From the NCBI GenBank assembly GCA_943737045.1, contig CALSFV010000274.1, forward strand, positions 372,001 to 436,000: a stretch of 64,000 bases of DNA, in the 5' to 3' direction. Numbering within the stretch: the stretch's first letter is position 1; the number at the start of each line of letters is the position of its first letter. The DNA comes from Parapristionchus giblindavisi. Taxonomy: Eukaryota; Nematoda; Chromadorea; Rhabditida; Diplogasteridae. The notes below the pieces were generated by a model. The model saw only the letters and a program-made list of their open reading frames with translations. It made no database searches and was not told the DNA's origin. Shown one piece after another: positions 15,001-30,000 of the stretch. The translations under genes and the position numbers were made by a program.

Positions 15001-18000
15001 ATGGTTGACTCGTCTCCTCCAACAATTCGAGAAACTCCGCAAGCTATGGGATCACAAGCACAGAATGATCAGATTCTATATGGTCCTCAATACCATGAAG
15101 ACTATCCAGTTAGTAGTAGCTTTATTGATTTATTGATTGATATCTCCAAGTATTGATTGATTTATTCATTCATCGATTGCAGAGGATGGGACGTGGACAT
15201 GTTCAACTCGTTGGATCCCGAGCAGAGAGATGCCATCATCAAGGTGAGTAGTAGTGTAGATCGATAATGGTTGAATTGATTACGTTAACTATCGATCGAT
15301 GCTAATTACAGTATGACAGACTTTCGTTGTAGGCCCTGAACGACGACACGAACAAGCTTCTGTCTGAGTTGGATCCCAATGATCCTCTCGCACAGAGATT
15401 GAGAGATGAACTGAAGAAGACAATGGACCACTTCTGGAATCTGTTCAATCAATCACAGAGACAACCTGGTACGGTAGTCTGGCACTTTGTCTTACTATAA
15501 CCCTAGGCTTATAAAAATGGGTCACTTATTTTTTTAAAATAAGTAATTTTACGGGTCAGTTTATAATCGGGCCAGTTTATTGCAATTACGGGTTAGTTTA
15601 TAGTTCTGAAAATGTGAGTTGAACAAAATGACTAACTATCGTAGATGACTACAGTGGATCTCACTGATTACGGTATCATGATTGCAGAAGAAGATCTCTC
15701 CAATCAATTCGACCAACTACTCGCCGATCTACTGCGCAAGTTGGAAGAGGCATGGAGATCACTGAAGGAGAGAACCGGAAGACCCATCCCCGGAAATACT
15801 GCTGATCTAGAGAAGGCACTCAGGGTACGGTAGATGATATTGATTGATTGAAATGAAGTTATTGATTGATCACCTTATGCAGGAGCAACGAGAGTTCGAG
15901 GAGATGCTCCAATCACTCGATGGAGATGTAGCCAATCTCAAGGTAAACTGTAGATTGACTGGTCAATCGATAAATCAATAATCGTTACAGGACATCTTCT
16001 CCAAGCTGCCCAACCCTACTCCCTCTCAGAGAGTGAACATGGACAGAGTGAATGTGCTGTGGGATGACAGTTGGGATCTGTCCAAGATGTACGTTGAGAG
16101 GATGAAGGTGCTCGATGCCGTCATCGCTGGAATCGTCGAGGTGCGTACTTTGTAGTTTGGACTCTTGTACGTTGTAGTTTGATCGATGTAGTTTATATTG
16201 ATCGTCTTGATTCAGGTGAAGGACATTGTCCGTGCTCACGAGATCGTCCTCAACTCCTTCGACGATCTTCCCTGTGCCCTCGATAAGCTCCGTGGAGAGC
16301 ACGCCCAACTACTCGAGCTCAACATGGTCCTACGACAACAGCAGGTTAGGCTCCGCCCCTTTATATATTTTGGTTACGGTATTCCTGACTGATTACTGTA
16401 TGGTTAACATATTGCAGACTGTGATGGATCAGCTCCTTCGCAACATTGGTCTGCTCCGTCAACATGTCGCACGTACTAGATTGGATACCAGCACGTATGT
16501 TTGTTGAATTATTGATTTTTTGGAAAATCAATAATCATTTTTATTGATTGGCCTCTTTGCAGTCATCCTGATGTTGATCGTCTGGAGGAAGAAGTGCAGG
16601 CACTGAACGTACGATGGGAGAATGTTCAGGGTCAAGTGACTGATAGACTCACGGCCACCGAGAAAGCCCTACAGATCCAGATGGTCTATCGCTCCGCGTA
16701 AGTCTTGGTTACGGTAGCTTTCTAGGGTTACGATAGCTTACTGTATTAGGTTTATTATACATTGCGTATGTGTTCGCGTGGCTACGGTATTTTTCATAAG
16801 TGCTGCTAGCGACAAGACTAGAAATTCACTCAAAATGAATTTTTTGCACCTCTCCAAACCGATTTTAAAATCCGGCTACAAAGCTTACCCTCGCATGGTA
16901 TCTGTGAGAACTTGCTTGATGGTCTGTACTTGTAGATACGAGAACGAGATGGCGTGGTTGGATCGTGTGGAGGATACGATCAATCGTCTTCGTAAACCCG
17001 ATGAACTTCGTCCCGAACAATATCAACATGAACTGGACAAGCTGGTGGCTGAATACGCCCAACTACGGGAGAGAACCAATGCCATTGAAGAGGTCAACAA
17101 AGATGGAGGAAAGTACATCAGAGAGGCCAAGGTATTATTAGTACTTCACTTATCACTTCTTTATTTTCTGTGGCACCTGTCACAGGTGTATCAAATAAAT
17201 AAACAAGTTACGAGCACACTTCTTCATCCTTGGTCTTTGGTCGCTCTGATCGATAAACGCGTAATTGTTAGGGCTACGATGGTCGTCTGAAGCAGTACGG
17301 TGACGTCATCTCTGGTATTCATGGTCGCAATATCGTCAATGAGTTCCGTCGCACACAACCTCAACCCAAGAATGGAGCACAGGTAGGAGATACCGTGACC
17401 TGTAGTTGATGTCTACCGTGACTAGTTTCCGTTCGGGACCTAAAATCAATACATTGTGTTCAGATCGTGACTGAGGAGTTGGAGGCTCTGAATCGCCGTT
17501 TCGCTCAGCTCTCTTCATTGATCCTCGAGAAGCGCGATTTGATGCAGGTTCTCATCCAGAACTGGAAGAGACAGAAGCAGGTACGGTATCGACTTATCGA
17601 TTATCGATTGATTTACTCAATCCCATATATTACTCTTCTATTCCCCACAACAACAACAGCAAACACACACAACACTGCTCATACCCTCTTATCCTTTCCA
17701 AACGAGTGTGGCTTGGCTACTGTACATTGCCTATCGTTCCTATCGAGTACTACTGTACTTGCAGTAGTACTTGATTACGGTAGAAATGGGCGGAGCTTGT
17801 GTCTAACTGCTTCATGATCATCTATAGTAAAGATGAAGTGTGCGCTTTCGACTAGCCTAAGGCCATAGTTTTCTTTTTTTTTGCTAATTCATTAGATCGC
17901 AACATTTTTGCATTGGGATGACAAGGGAATGATGGTGGTTATACAAATACATATGGAGGTTGTTTCGAAATATGATTGAACACACACAATATACACTATA

Positions 18001-21000
18001 TTTTTGTTTACACATGCACAATATTAATCACGAATACGTATTGATTTCTATTATTATTGTTACTGTTACAAAAGCACTTTCACACAATACACGTATGGCT
18101 GCTGACAAACTTTGCTACCTTTTCCATGTGAATTTCATTGCTAGTAATATATTTGAAGGCTACAGTAATCCAAAAAATCTATAATGAAGAAGTGGTTGGT
18201 ACAACTGTCGATTGGTTTGAGGCAATAAATAAAGTTGAGGACTCAAACCAATAAGGCAGTCACAATTGCTTACCAGCTTATTCATCGGTAATTAATAATA
18301 ATCATATGTATGTCATTGCTATTTTCGTGTTTCATTCAATCATTATAAAAGCTAACATCTTCTCAATGTGTTCCAGTTGCCGTACTTACAAACCATTCAT
18401 ACGAAGGATGATATATGTTGAGTGATAATTGTTGCTATGAATAATGAATGAGTCCCTTTTGCAGTATCTTCTCTATTATCCTTTTCCCCCATACTGCCTC
18501 AAATGACTCTTTATGGTTGTTCATTAATACCATCTGCCTATGGACTCCTTTTCAGCCTTTGCTTAATCCGCTTTTTCATAAAGCAAACAAACTTGAACTG
18601 TCATATTTGTCGTTACAAAGACTAATCGGATCAATATGAATCGATACGACTGCATCAATTCCCTCGATCGTCGTCCTCCTCATGGATACGGTACATACCG
18701 TATCCCTGAATTCCTGAGATGATGTGACCTACACGATTCATCCAATCTACTCTCGTCTATCTGTCTCTCATCGTGCTCACACAACCAATAAACACACTGC
18801 TTGAATTTATGACGAAATAAAACTTATCGCGCATTTTTTAAAATTCTTTTCTCTTCTATCTATCCTCCCATTAAAAACTAATTCATCCTCATTATTTATA
18901 TCATAGGTAACATAGCTCGCAATTAATGTGCCGTGGTATTCCCTTGCTTATCTTTTTCCATTATATGCTTTATCACCTACATCCCTACGCACACCGTACT
19001 GTCCTATTTAATCAACACCCTCACCTCTTATGTTTCATTCCCTTGATCTTCTTTAATGCTGGTGGTTGACCGTTTGCTTGTCCCAACTATCCTACTCACA
19101 CCACACCACACCCGCTTATTCGTTCCTTTTTTTCAAATCTTTATATAAATGTATGTGTGGTTCAATAAATCGAAGCAACTCCCTAATGTGGTCGGTGTTA
19201 GTTACTCTTACACTAGTTCAAAATCCCCCTTTCCCCTCTATAATACGGGACTTTTCCTCATGTCCGTAGTCTATCCCCTATACGTACTGCCCTACCATAG
19301 TCTCTGGTGTAGATAGATGGTGTCGGTTGTAGGTGTAGTTATGGTTTTGGTGGTCGTATCTCGAAGTTGGCGCTGTTTTCTGCTTTCAATCGCAGTGTGT
19401 GCATTGTGCTGTGTGTGTTGATGAATTGATTGATATAAAGAGATGTTAGATATAAGGATGAAGAGTGCTTAGTGTGGCATCACTTACAGGATGAGGATGA
19501 TAAACGACGAGCTGAAGAGGAGGCGAAGAGACGAGCATTCGAAGCTGCCAGACGAAAGGCACTCGAAGATGCTGATAGACTGAGAAAAGATAGAGAAGAG
19601 GCGGAGGAAGCACGAAGAAGGGCCCAGGAAGAAGATAGATTGAGAAGACAAAAGGAAGATGATGATGCGGAGAGAAGAAGAAGAGAAGAGGAAGAACGAA
19701 GACGTAGAGAGGAGGAAGAGAGACGTAGAAGAGAAGCAGAGGAACGGGAGAGACAGAGACAAGCAGATGAGGATGCTAGACGAAGACGTGAGGAGGAAGA
19801 GAGACGTCGTAGAGAAGATGAGGATAGACGTCGTCGTGAAGAGGAAGAGAAACGTAGAAGGGTGAGTACACTGAGAGTATATTTAGTTTCATAATATTCA
19901 ACTATCATCACTGTGTGGTTGTGATATAATCAAGCCTCTCTCTATCGTGTGTGATGGCTATATCATTCAGTACCGATTGCTGTAACACCCATCGATCAGT
20001 TTTTTTACTCACGACTGATTTTGAGGAATTAAGCTTGATTTGATGTTGAGTTGTGAAATGATTGTGTGTGAGTGATCACTACACTACACACCACTCTGAT
20101 TGAGGTCCGAATTTCGATAGCGAGAGATGTTGAAACTTAATACGAAATGCTGCCTGTTTGATTATTTTTTATGTGTGATAAGAGAGAGCGTATACAGATC
20201 GATGGGTGTTTAGCATCCACTATTATATTACCTAGTTGTTGTTATCTAAATAAAGCATGATCGTCCAAGGTCTGATACAAGGTGTGAAAATGTGATTGTC
20301 TTTTTTTCATTTCAGATGCCCGACATCAACACTGCCAACATTGTGACATCAGTCACTGCTCAGGAAGGATACGATGACTGGGACAATGTGGAGGAACTTC
20401 CCGAACGTGCAAAGGTCACCGAGCACGAGGACGAGATGCAGATGTTCCAGGAGGAAACGGTTACGAAGACTCAATTCTATGAGATGGAAGGAACCCTTCA
20501 CAAGCAGACTGGAGAGATTCTCACTTTCGTTGAGGCTGTCCGTCAAGGTCTTCTTGATCTTCACTCTGGAGCTGGACAATTCTTCGATCTCGAGACTGGA
20601 TCTCGAATCTCATTGGAGGAAGCGAGCAAGAGAGGATTCGTCGGAGAGGACTTTGCTGAGATCCTCAGCAAACATTGGGGCATCAACCATCCCGAGACTG
20701 GTGCTTCATTGACTCTTCTCGAATGTATCCAATGCGGACTCTACGACCCTGATATCCGTCAACTTCGCAACATTGCCACTGGAGATATTCTTACTGTTGA
20801 AGATCCTACCTACCGTAAGGTCATCTCCATGGAGGCTGAGCGTAATCTGCTCAAGTCGAAGATCCTCAAGCTGCCACCCATGTCTCTATCTCGTGCCATC
20901 GAACAAGGAATCCTCAATGTATCCACTGGATACTTCACTGGAAAGCAGACGAAGGAACAGATGGATCTGAAGGATGCCCTCTACCATGGATATGTCCAGA

Positions 21001-24000
21001 TTGCTAATGCATCACTTCGTCCGTCACTCACGATGTGTCTCAGTGATATCATTCGTGATGAACTCATAAATGCCAACAATGGAGAGTTCAATGACAAGAA
21101 CAGTCAGGACAAGTTCACTCTTCGTGATGCAGTCAGCAAGAAGCTCAATCTCATCAACTTGAACCTTCCCGAGGTAGTCAACACTGCCGATCAGAAGATA
21201 CTCACTCTCGGAGAGGCTCTGGTCAGAAATGCCATCAACACTAGAGAAGGAAACTACACCGATCTCAAGAAGAAGCAGTCCATTTCACTCAAGGAGGCCT
21301 ACAATGCGGACCTCATCTCAAAGCCGATGACTCTCACTGAAGCCTACGAACGAAATGCCGTCGACTCGTTGGGAATCGTCGTTCCTGGCACCAAACAGCC
21401 GCTGACGCTCCTGGAGGCAGTGGCCGCCGGTGTCTTGGACGCCGAGGCTCGCCACATCGTCGATCCCGACGAGCAGGACGTCATCTCGATCGCCGTCGCC
21501 TTCGAGAGAGGCCTTCTGACGGCATCGGGTAAGCTGCAGCTGACGAAGGCGCAGAAGGAGTATGGCATCGCCGAAGCAGTTCATGAGGGACTTCTTGCGA
21601 AGAGGGCTCGCCATACCATCTTCGATGTCAAGGGAATCAAGAACTCCGCTACCGGACACAATCTCAGTGTGAATGAAGCCATCGAACAGGGAGCACTGAA
21701 CATTCAAGCCGAGCGTGTCACTGATCTTGGAACTGGAACCAGCTACGCTCTATCTGATACTACGGCAGCCAAGAGAGTCGTAGACGAGGCCCTACTCGAG
21801 AATCTAACCAAGCCCATCGGTATCATTGATGAACGTGGAGATGCTACCCTCTCACTCATTCGCGCTGTCTCGAAAGGACTCATCGACCCTGCCAAGGGAT
21901 GCTTCTACAACCAGAGCACCAAGCGTGAACTTACCGTTCGTGATGCTTACAGAAATGGAATGATCACATTGAAGGGAGCACTACAAGTTGGAGGACTTCT
22001 CGATGTACACCCATCTCTCGTTGCACCTTCCAAGAGAGTCGATAAGAGAAAGCGTATCTCTAGACCTGGACAAGAATCGATGGTTGCTGAACAAGTTAAA
22101 GTCACCCTGGAGGAGGCTATGAAGCAAGGACTCATCGATCCTCGTACTCAACGATTCCGTCAAGGAGATGTGGATGTACCATTGAATGAAGCTGTCGAGA
22201 GAGGATTGATTGATCCCTCAAAGGAATGGGTCACACCATCGAAGGCATCTGCTGCTGCTGGACCTACCATCGAAGAGAAGACCTCAGAGACTGTCACTGA
22301 GACCGGTCAACAACTCGCACCCAAGTTCTACCCTGATAGAAACCTCGAAGAGAGCGTGACTACCGTCAAGCGCGTCCGCACTACCGAGACGACTGCTCTT
22401 GGAGGACCTGGAGGAGTTTCAGTCTATCGTGCTATTGCTGGAGGAAAGGGATCACTCGAAGCTCCCCCTGATGGATACCATCTTTACGAGGCCGAAAGAA
22501 AAGGAATCATCGATCTGGAGACTGGATCTATCACCGTCCCCAATGTCGACAGAATCATCTCATTCGGTGAAGGAGTTGAACTAGGAGTCATTGATGCGAA
22601 GACCATCGAAGTGAAGGATCCATCCACCGGAAGACTGATCAATGTGAAGGAAGCACTCGAGAAGGGAGTCATGGATAAGAACGGAAGAGTCGGAGGACAA
22701 TCCATTGAGAGAGCAATCGAATCTCGTTCAGTCATCGTTGATCAGGAGCCTCTTGTACCTGTTAGTGGAAAGAAGGTGATCCATTTCACCTCTGGAACCG
22801 ATCAAGTCATCTCATTCCGTCCAGTCGGACAACCCGTTGTGGAGGAACACGAACAAGAATGGAGTTTCGATGCTCAGAAGGGAATCTTTGTCGATCAGGC
22901 AACTGGAGAACAGATGAACCTCGAACGTGCCCTAAGAACTGGAAAGCTCACTACCGAAGATCTCCACGTTGAAGATGCTTCTACCGGAAGAAAGATGACA
23001 TTCGCTGAGGCTGAGAAGTGGGGAATCGTCGATAGCAAGAGCCAGTACTACATCGATAAGAGAGAAAATCAGAGACTCTCATTCAACGAGGCTGCTCGTA
23101 ACCATCGTATCTATCCCACTGGAGGAGTTGCTGAGAATGCTGGAGATGCTGTTCATACCTCAGTCAAGACTCAGACTCGTACCTTCGTCACCAAGAAGGA
23201 GGCACTCACTGGTGGTCAGCCCATCGGAGCTGGACATACTCTAGCGTCATCACTCGCTTCGGACTCATTCAATGCTGCCTCTGGCCGATTCTCTCTTCCC
23301 AATGCTGAAAAGGCTCTCACTCTCAAGGAAGCCATCATCAAGGGACTCTTCGACCCATATGATACCAACGTCGTTGATAGAAGAAACAACAAAGAAATAT
23401 CTCTTCTCGAAGCCATTCAGGAGGGAATCGTTGATGATACTCAGGGAACCGTCCTTGATACCACCACTGGAATCAGACACGATCTCAAGACCGCATCACA
23501 GAATGGACTTCTGAAGAACAGAACTGTTATGGAACAACTCGGTCTTCGTCATTCATCCACGACCATTCCCGCCATCACTGGTGGAGCATCATCATCATCT
23601 CATTCGTATTCGAGACCCGGAGGATCCTCATCAAGCCATCGTATCATTGAACAGAAGCTGGAGTTGACTCCATTCGCTCCTCCATCTTCATCTACCAATG
23701 GAAGCAGCAGCCAAGTTGTCTTCCGTGGAGCATCGTCATCATCATCTGCTCCTCAGCGAACTGGAGATGGCCGTCATGAGGTCGTAGATCTCGGAGGTGG
23801 ACGTCAGGCCACCTTCAAGGTCGTACGAGGAGAAGGAGGACGTGAAAAGGGAGAGTATGTTGACCCCTCAACTGGAATGAAGTATACTATCGATGTTGGA
23901 GGAGACCCCTACGTCACGGAAACCAAGACTACAGTAAAGAGCACTCAACAAGTACAGAGTGTCGAATTGGAGCCACATGCTGAATTCGTCGGAATCGATA

Positions 24001-27000
24001 GAATTCGCGACAAGAGAAACGACCGTATCATGTCATTGGAGGATGCTAAGAGACTCGGACTCGCCAAGGTTGATCGCAAGGGAAAGCAGCAGACGAAGAC
24101 CTACTCCGTCTTCCGATCGAACATCCAAAATGCTGTCCTGAAAGGAGTAGTCGATGCTAATGGGGAGAAGGTCGGTCTCGAAGATGCTATCAGATCAAGA
24201 ATCATTGATATTGATCGATTGACCTATGTGAACACGAAGACTGGAGAGACTGTCCCACTCGAACAGGCTGCCAACATGGGACTCCTCGATGTCACTCTTG
24301 CTGAAACCCTTCCTAAGGGAGTCATCAACCCTGCCAACCAAGAGAAGATCCCCATCAATCGTGCTATCCAACTCGGAATCGTGGATGCCCGTTCCGGAGC
24401 CGTTTACAATCCATTCACCAAGGAGCGTCTCAGCTGGCTTGATCTCCTCCGTCCCATCTTCAATGCTATCACATCTGAAGGAATCTACGATCCTACCAAG
24501 GGATACGGAGTGCCGGTCACGTCAGCCATCAATGATGGACTTATTTCTCATGGACGATACCATAACCCGATCACTGGTGAATACGTCGATCTCGAAGAGG
24601 CTGCCAACCGTGGACTTATCGATCGAGGAACACTCAATACCATCACCAAGCCTTTCCTCTCTGACCCTCACAGTGGACAACAGTTGAATCTGATTCAAGC
24701 TGTTGAGAAGAAGCTCGTCGACCCCAAGAACAGAACGATTCAAATCAGCCGAAACAGTCACATCTCTATCGCCAAGGCCGTTCAAGAAGGAAAGATCCCA
24801 TCCGATATTGGAGACAGTCTGAGAAGAATCGACAAGATGTCATTCCCTGAGGCTCTTGGAAAGGGAGCCCTCAATCTGATCAACAATATGTTCACTGATC
24901 CCGATACTGGAAGACAAATGAGTGTGGATCAAGCCATTCATGAGGGATTCCTGGACACTGGAAGTCTACAAGCACAAGAAGGAGATGAGAAGAACCTGAC
25001 TAGACTCATTCAGTCTGATGAGTTTGATGAGGCCTCTGGAAGAGTACGCGACAAGAAGACTGGACTCCATTTGACATTCCGCCAAGCTGTTGACAGAGAT
25101 GTTATCGACGGAGACTCGTTGTTGCACGACATCGACAGTGGAAACACCCTAACCATCAGGGAAGCCCTCTCTCGCGGACGAGTCGATTCTGATGGAAACT
25201 ACGTGGAATCTAAGACCGGACAGAAGATGAAGTTGAGAGCAGCCAGCGAGGCTGGTCTCATTGCACTGATTGCGTCACCCATGCAGGCAGCTCAAGCCAT
25301 AACCGAGGCTGTGAAGAGACGAGAGAAGGAAGGATACAAGTTCAAGTTGGAAAGTGTGCCTGATGAGTCGTCGTCTCATAGACAGAGTGCACCTAGAATG
25401 AGAGAAGAATCAAGCACCATCTACAAATTCCAGACCCCTCATCGTGAACCCGGACTATCTGTGCGAATGAGAACGAGCGATTTCTCCACTGGAGCCCCTC
25501 ATGATCGTATTCGTTCAATGATTGAAGATCCCTCTGCCCTCGCTGATCGACAACAGGAATTCATATCCGCCATGGAGGCCTCCCAATTCGATGTTGATGA
25601 GCGCATCGTTGAGAACCCAGCTGGACACTCATACGTCACATTGAGAGAAGCCACTGAGACTGGATTATTCGATGTTCTCACTGGCGAGATTGTTCATCCC
25701 ACCACTGGCAACCGATACTCTATCCCCAAGGCTGTCCATATGAAGATGCTCGGAACTGAGGCTGCTAAGAAGATCATGGAGCAACTCGGAATGAGTGCTG
25801 AAGAGATTCAATCCCTAGAGAGACCAGGAAGCAGAACGAGCCAAAGCTTCAGTGGATTTGCCCGACCTGGAAGTGGAGCCGGTGGATACAGAGAGACTAC
25901 TACCACTACATCTACATCATATGGAGCCCCATCTGCATCTATGGCCTCACCCTCTGAGAGTGCCAATAGACAATGGACGAAGACTGTGTCATGGTCAGGC
26001 AAGCCAGAGGAATTGAGAAGAAGTGGAGTAGATGTACTCGAACAGCACACCACCTACACGAGTAATACGGGCGAACAAGAGGATGCACCCAGATGGGCTA
26101 GACATCAATAGATGAAGAAGAACAGTGTATGGTTGAATAAGAAGCATCCCATCTATTTCACTTCATTCTATGCCATCTCCTAATGTTTATATCTGCTCGA
26201 CTGTTCATCTACTTCATCTACTACTTACTCTACTACTACTACTATTATTATAGCTACTGTATTCAATGAGGTCCTCACCCTCTGAGATTACTGTATCCAT
26301 CAATCCATACTCACACTGCCATTCCTGCCATGTTTCCCCGTCTACTTCTCATCGATCGAACACTACGAATTATTGATTATTGCCATATCCCCGTTCATAT
26401 CCATATACATATTCTCTCATTATTTCTGTGTAGTTGCTTCTCTGTCGTTGTATTTCTCGGTGTTGGTAGTGTTTTCCCGATATGTTTTGTAGTTTAGCCT
26501 AATGCGTGTTATATCAGGTTGTATTTCGTTTTGGCATGCTTCACTTAATTGATTCCCCTCTAATGATTCCATGATTGCATTGTGTTGTGATACCAGTAGT
26601 GTTCATGAAGTGTAGATCTATCCTCTCTCTCTCAGATTGAATCTCCATGAACTCTCTATATTCATTTCACTTTGCTCTTCCCTTCCACTTTCACTTCCTC
26701 TATTCATAATACATATCACTGCTACTTCATGTATAATCTCTTATCAATATATAGCACAATAGATAGATTATTATTATTAATTCTCTACCATAATTAGTCC
26801 TTCTCCGTCATACCATATACCAATTCGATAATACACATTACCAATTAATACATTCGCACCATACCACAGAGCTATCCGAACTCGAGTGCCTTTTACCATT
26901 GTTCTTCATACATTCATTCATAATTTTCTCTCTATAGATTATTGCTCAATGTACATTCTGTTCTCTCAATCATCTCTAATCTAAAACCATATTCTCTTTC

Positions 27001-30000
27001 TATCGTTCAATTAACGCCCTATCACTGCCAGCCCCACTTATCTACCGTCCAGTTTCACTTCGAAATTTTCAACCGAGAGTACTCTTTATATTATTTACCA
27101 GAGATGTGTATATGTCAGATAAAGTTATAAAATTATATGAACATTTCTATAGATGGGACAGCATTATATTAAAAAAAAGATGACATGAAATGGTGGGATA
27201 ATGCAAGGGTATGAGCAATGAAAGGAATAGAAGAATGACACAATTATTGATTGATTATTGATTGATTGTATGATTATTGATTGATCATGTACAGGATACG
27301 GCTATTCGTGATGCAATGAATCAACAAGCACAGATTGGCGACCTTTTGTCTGATTTGAATGGATTCGAGGAGAAGATCTTCCGTTCTCATATTTCATTTG
27401 ATCTTAATCGTCCATCTTCGTCCAATGAACTACAGGTTTGATGTGATTATCGATACTGTATAGAATCATACTGAATCATAAGGCATATGGTACTGTAGTT
27501 AATGGTGATGATGCTGTATAGATTCTTACTGTATCATATGGCTATGATATGGAAGTGTAGTTGTGATGGCGATACGGTAGTGATATTGAACGTGTGCTTT
27601 TGTGAATAAAGATGGTGGTTGATTCATTTGTGTGTCTGTACAGGATGTTCGAGCTGATCTTGACGAATACGCGGAGAGAGTCAAGGAGAAGCTGGAGGCA
27701 GTCGATAAATTGTGTCGTGATGGTACGGTAGATGCTCATTTGTGCTATTCGATAAATCACCAATTTTGAATTAATATTATATTGTATGCATTCCTTCTGC
27801 TTGTGATCTGCTTTAATATTTATTGTTTTCCGTATTTGTATTATCATAATATCTAAAATATCATTATCCTTGATATATATTATTGTTGCTTGAATATTCT
27901 CGGTTGTAGGCGCAGAGACGCTGACTCCGGAGCAGTTTGTCGCCTTGAAGGAAGCTCGTGCTAGACTAGAGAGGAACTATGATGGAATTGTGAAGACGGT
28001 GGAGAATCTGCAAACGAGGTACTACTATTTGTGTCTATTCGATTCTATTCTTGTCTAATAGAGTAGAATATCTCTGACTGTCACCTAGCTCCGCAACTAA
28101 TATAATTGATTTCTTACTGCCAGGGGGTTGGTGTATACCTCTGGTATTCACATGAGAGAGATAACCCGACACTTCAAGATTTCAATATTGAATATTTATC
28201 TACTCCTTTCTAGTGGTTGTTGATAGCTTGGTTGTATTCAACATTATTTATATTTCCTTTGGCGTCCCTAATTATCAAGCGTGAATTTGGAATGGTATAG
28301 AATATGTGTGTTCGTAGAGATGAGGTCATAGATAGGTTGGAGAGGCGATGATGGATATAGAGTAGGAGAGAGAGAGGAGGAGGAGGAGGCGGAGAGAGAG
28401 AGAAAGAGAGAGGGAGAGAGAGTGCATCAGGATGGGGATCATAATTACCAGATGAGAGGAATGAACCGTCATATCCAGGTTTCAATATTGTAGTGAAAGT
28501 GGAGATGGAATAGTGAGAGAGTGATTTCTTTAATTCACCCTTGGTTTAGAGTATGATTGTTAGACATGGAAACAGTGGTAGAATCGGGGTTTTGTTTGTT
28601 ATAATATTAATAATAATATTATTTCATTTATTTAAATATTTGTTCCCATTTGTTATTCATTTATTATTCAGGCTCAACGCGATCGCTGCTCTCGTCATCG
28701 ATTTTTCATCAAAGAGCTCTGAGATGCACAGCTGGATCACGGATTCTGTCAGGAAGTATGGGATATTTATTTATTGTTTTTTAATCCATAAAATATAATG
28801 AACATGAGTGAATGGAAAGCGTGTGAAATTTATATTTATATTTTTTGCCTATGTGTACAGGAACAGGAACAAGACGTATTTCATTCATTATTTAATAATG
28901 ATAATATCCACTTCATTATATAGAAACTTTACTATTCTTTTATCATTGATGAAATGTCAACTCTGATCTGTCAATATATGTGCCAGAGGCAATATGCCCC
29001 GTGATGCGATTGGATAGACTTGTTACTAATAAAAATGAATGACCCGTCCTTCATTGTAATTCTCATCTCCATAACCAGGGCTGGTGATATCCGTGCCAAT
29101 TCCGCTGATCCTCATCGATTACCCGAGGAACGAAGAAGAGCCAAGGCGCTCATGGATGATATTGGAACCAAGGAAGCTGAATTGAAGGTAGACCTCACTT
29201 CATCTTTGATCTTTGATTTTAATCTCTTTTTGATCTTTGATTTTGAACCTTGTTTTCATCGTTGGATATTGATCTTTGATCTTTCGGACAACATTTTATC
29301 ATTGTACTAATGCAGGCTTTGAATGCACTATTCGTTCGTATCGAGGCAGAGATCGATCAAATGTACATGGATACACCGGCTGCTCGAGATGTAGCTGGAT
29401 CTATCCAAGCTGAAGATCTACGCAAGACACTCATGAGAGTTGAGGTATACAGTAGTTACCGTATCGATTGTCTTACTGTATTATTGATTGAATATTTTTG
29501 CAGACGGACTACACGGATCTGTACCGACAAGCAGCGGATCTGAGTACGTTCCAGAACAGAATCGGAGCACTTGGAGAAGATATGGATGAGAGTACACGAA
29601 GGACCAATGATTGGCTGTCTAAGGTATACTGTAGTTGTATGTTATACTGTAGTTGTATGATATACTTGAATTGATTAATTGAATTACTGATTGATATCAT
29701 CTATAATTATATTATAGTTGGAACGTAGTCTGGATGAGAATGATGGCGCTTCCATTGAAGATCGATTGAAACGAGCGGAAGAGTTGAAAGAGAAGGTACC
29801 AGATTTGAGATATAATCGGTTGACTATTTACTAACAAGGGAATTAATCAATTATTTTTTAAAGTCTAGAATGAATTAAAACAATAATTTTTTTTTCAATT
29901 TCGAACTTTGAAAAATAATTCAATCCTTTTTTGTGTTCGGCGACCTTGAAATAGCCTATAAATGTTTTTTTTGGAAAAAAAATTTTTTTTTCTAATGCGT

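Noticed and set aside
19480..19911. Ser/Leu-rich antisense frame of 143 codons
   Set aside because: Mirror image of the E/R-rich helix exon on the plus strand.
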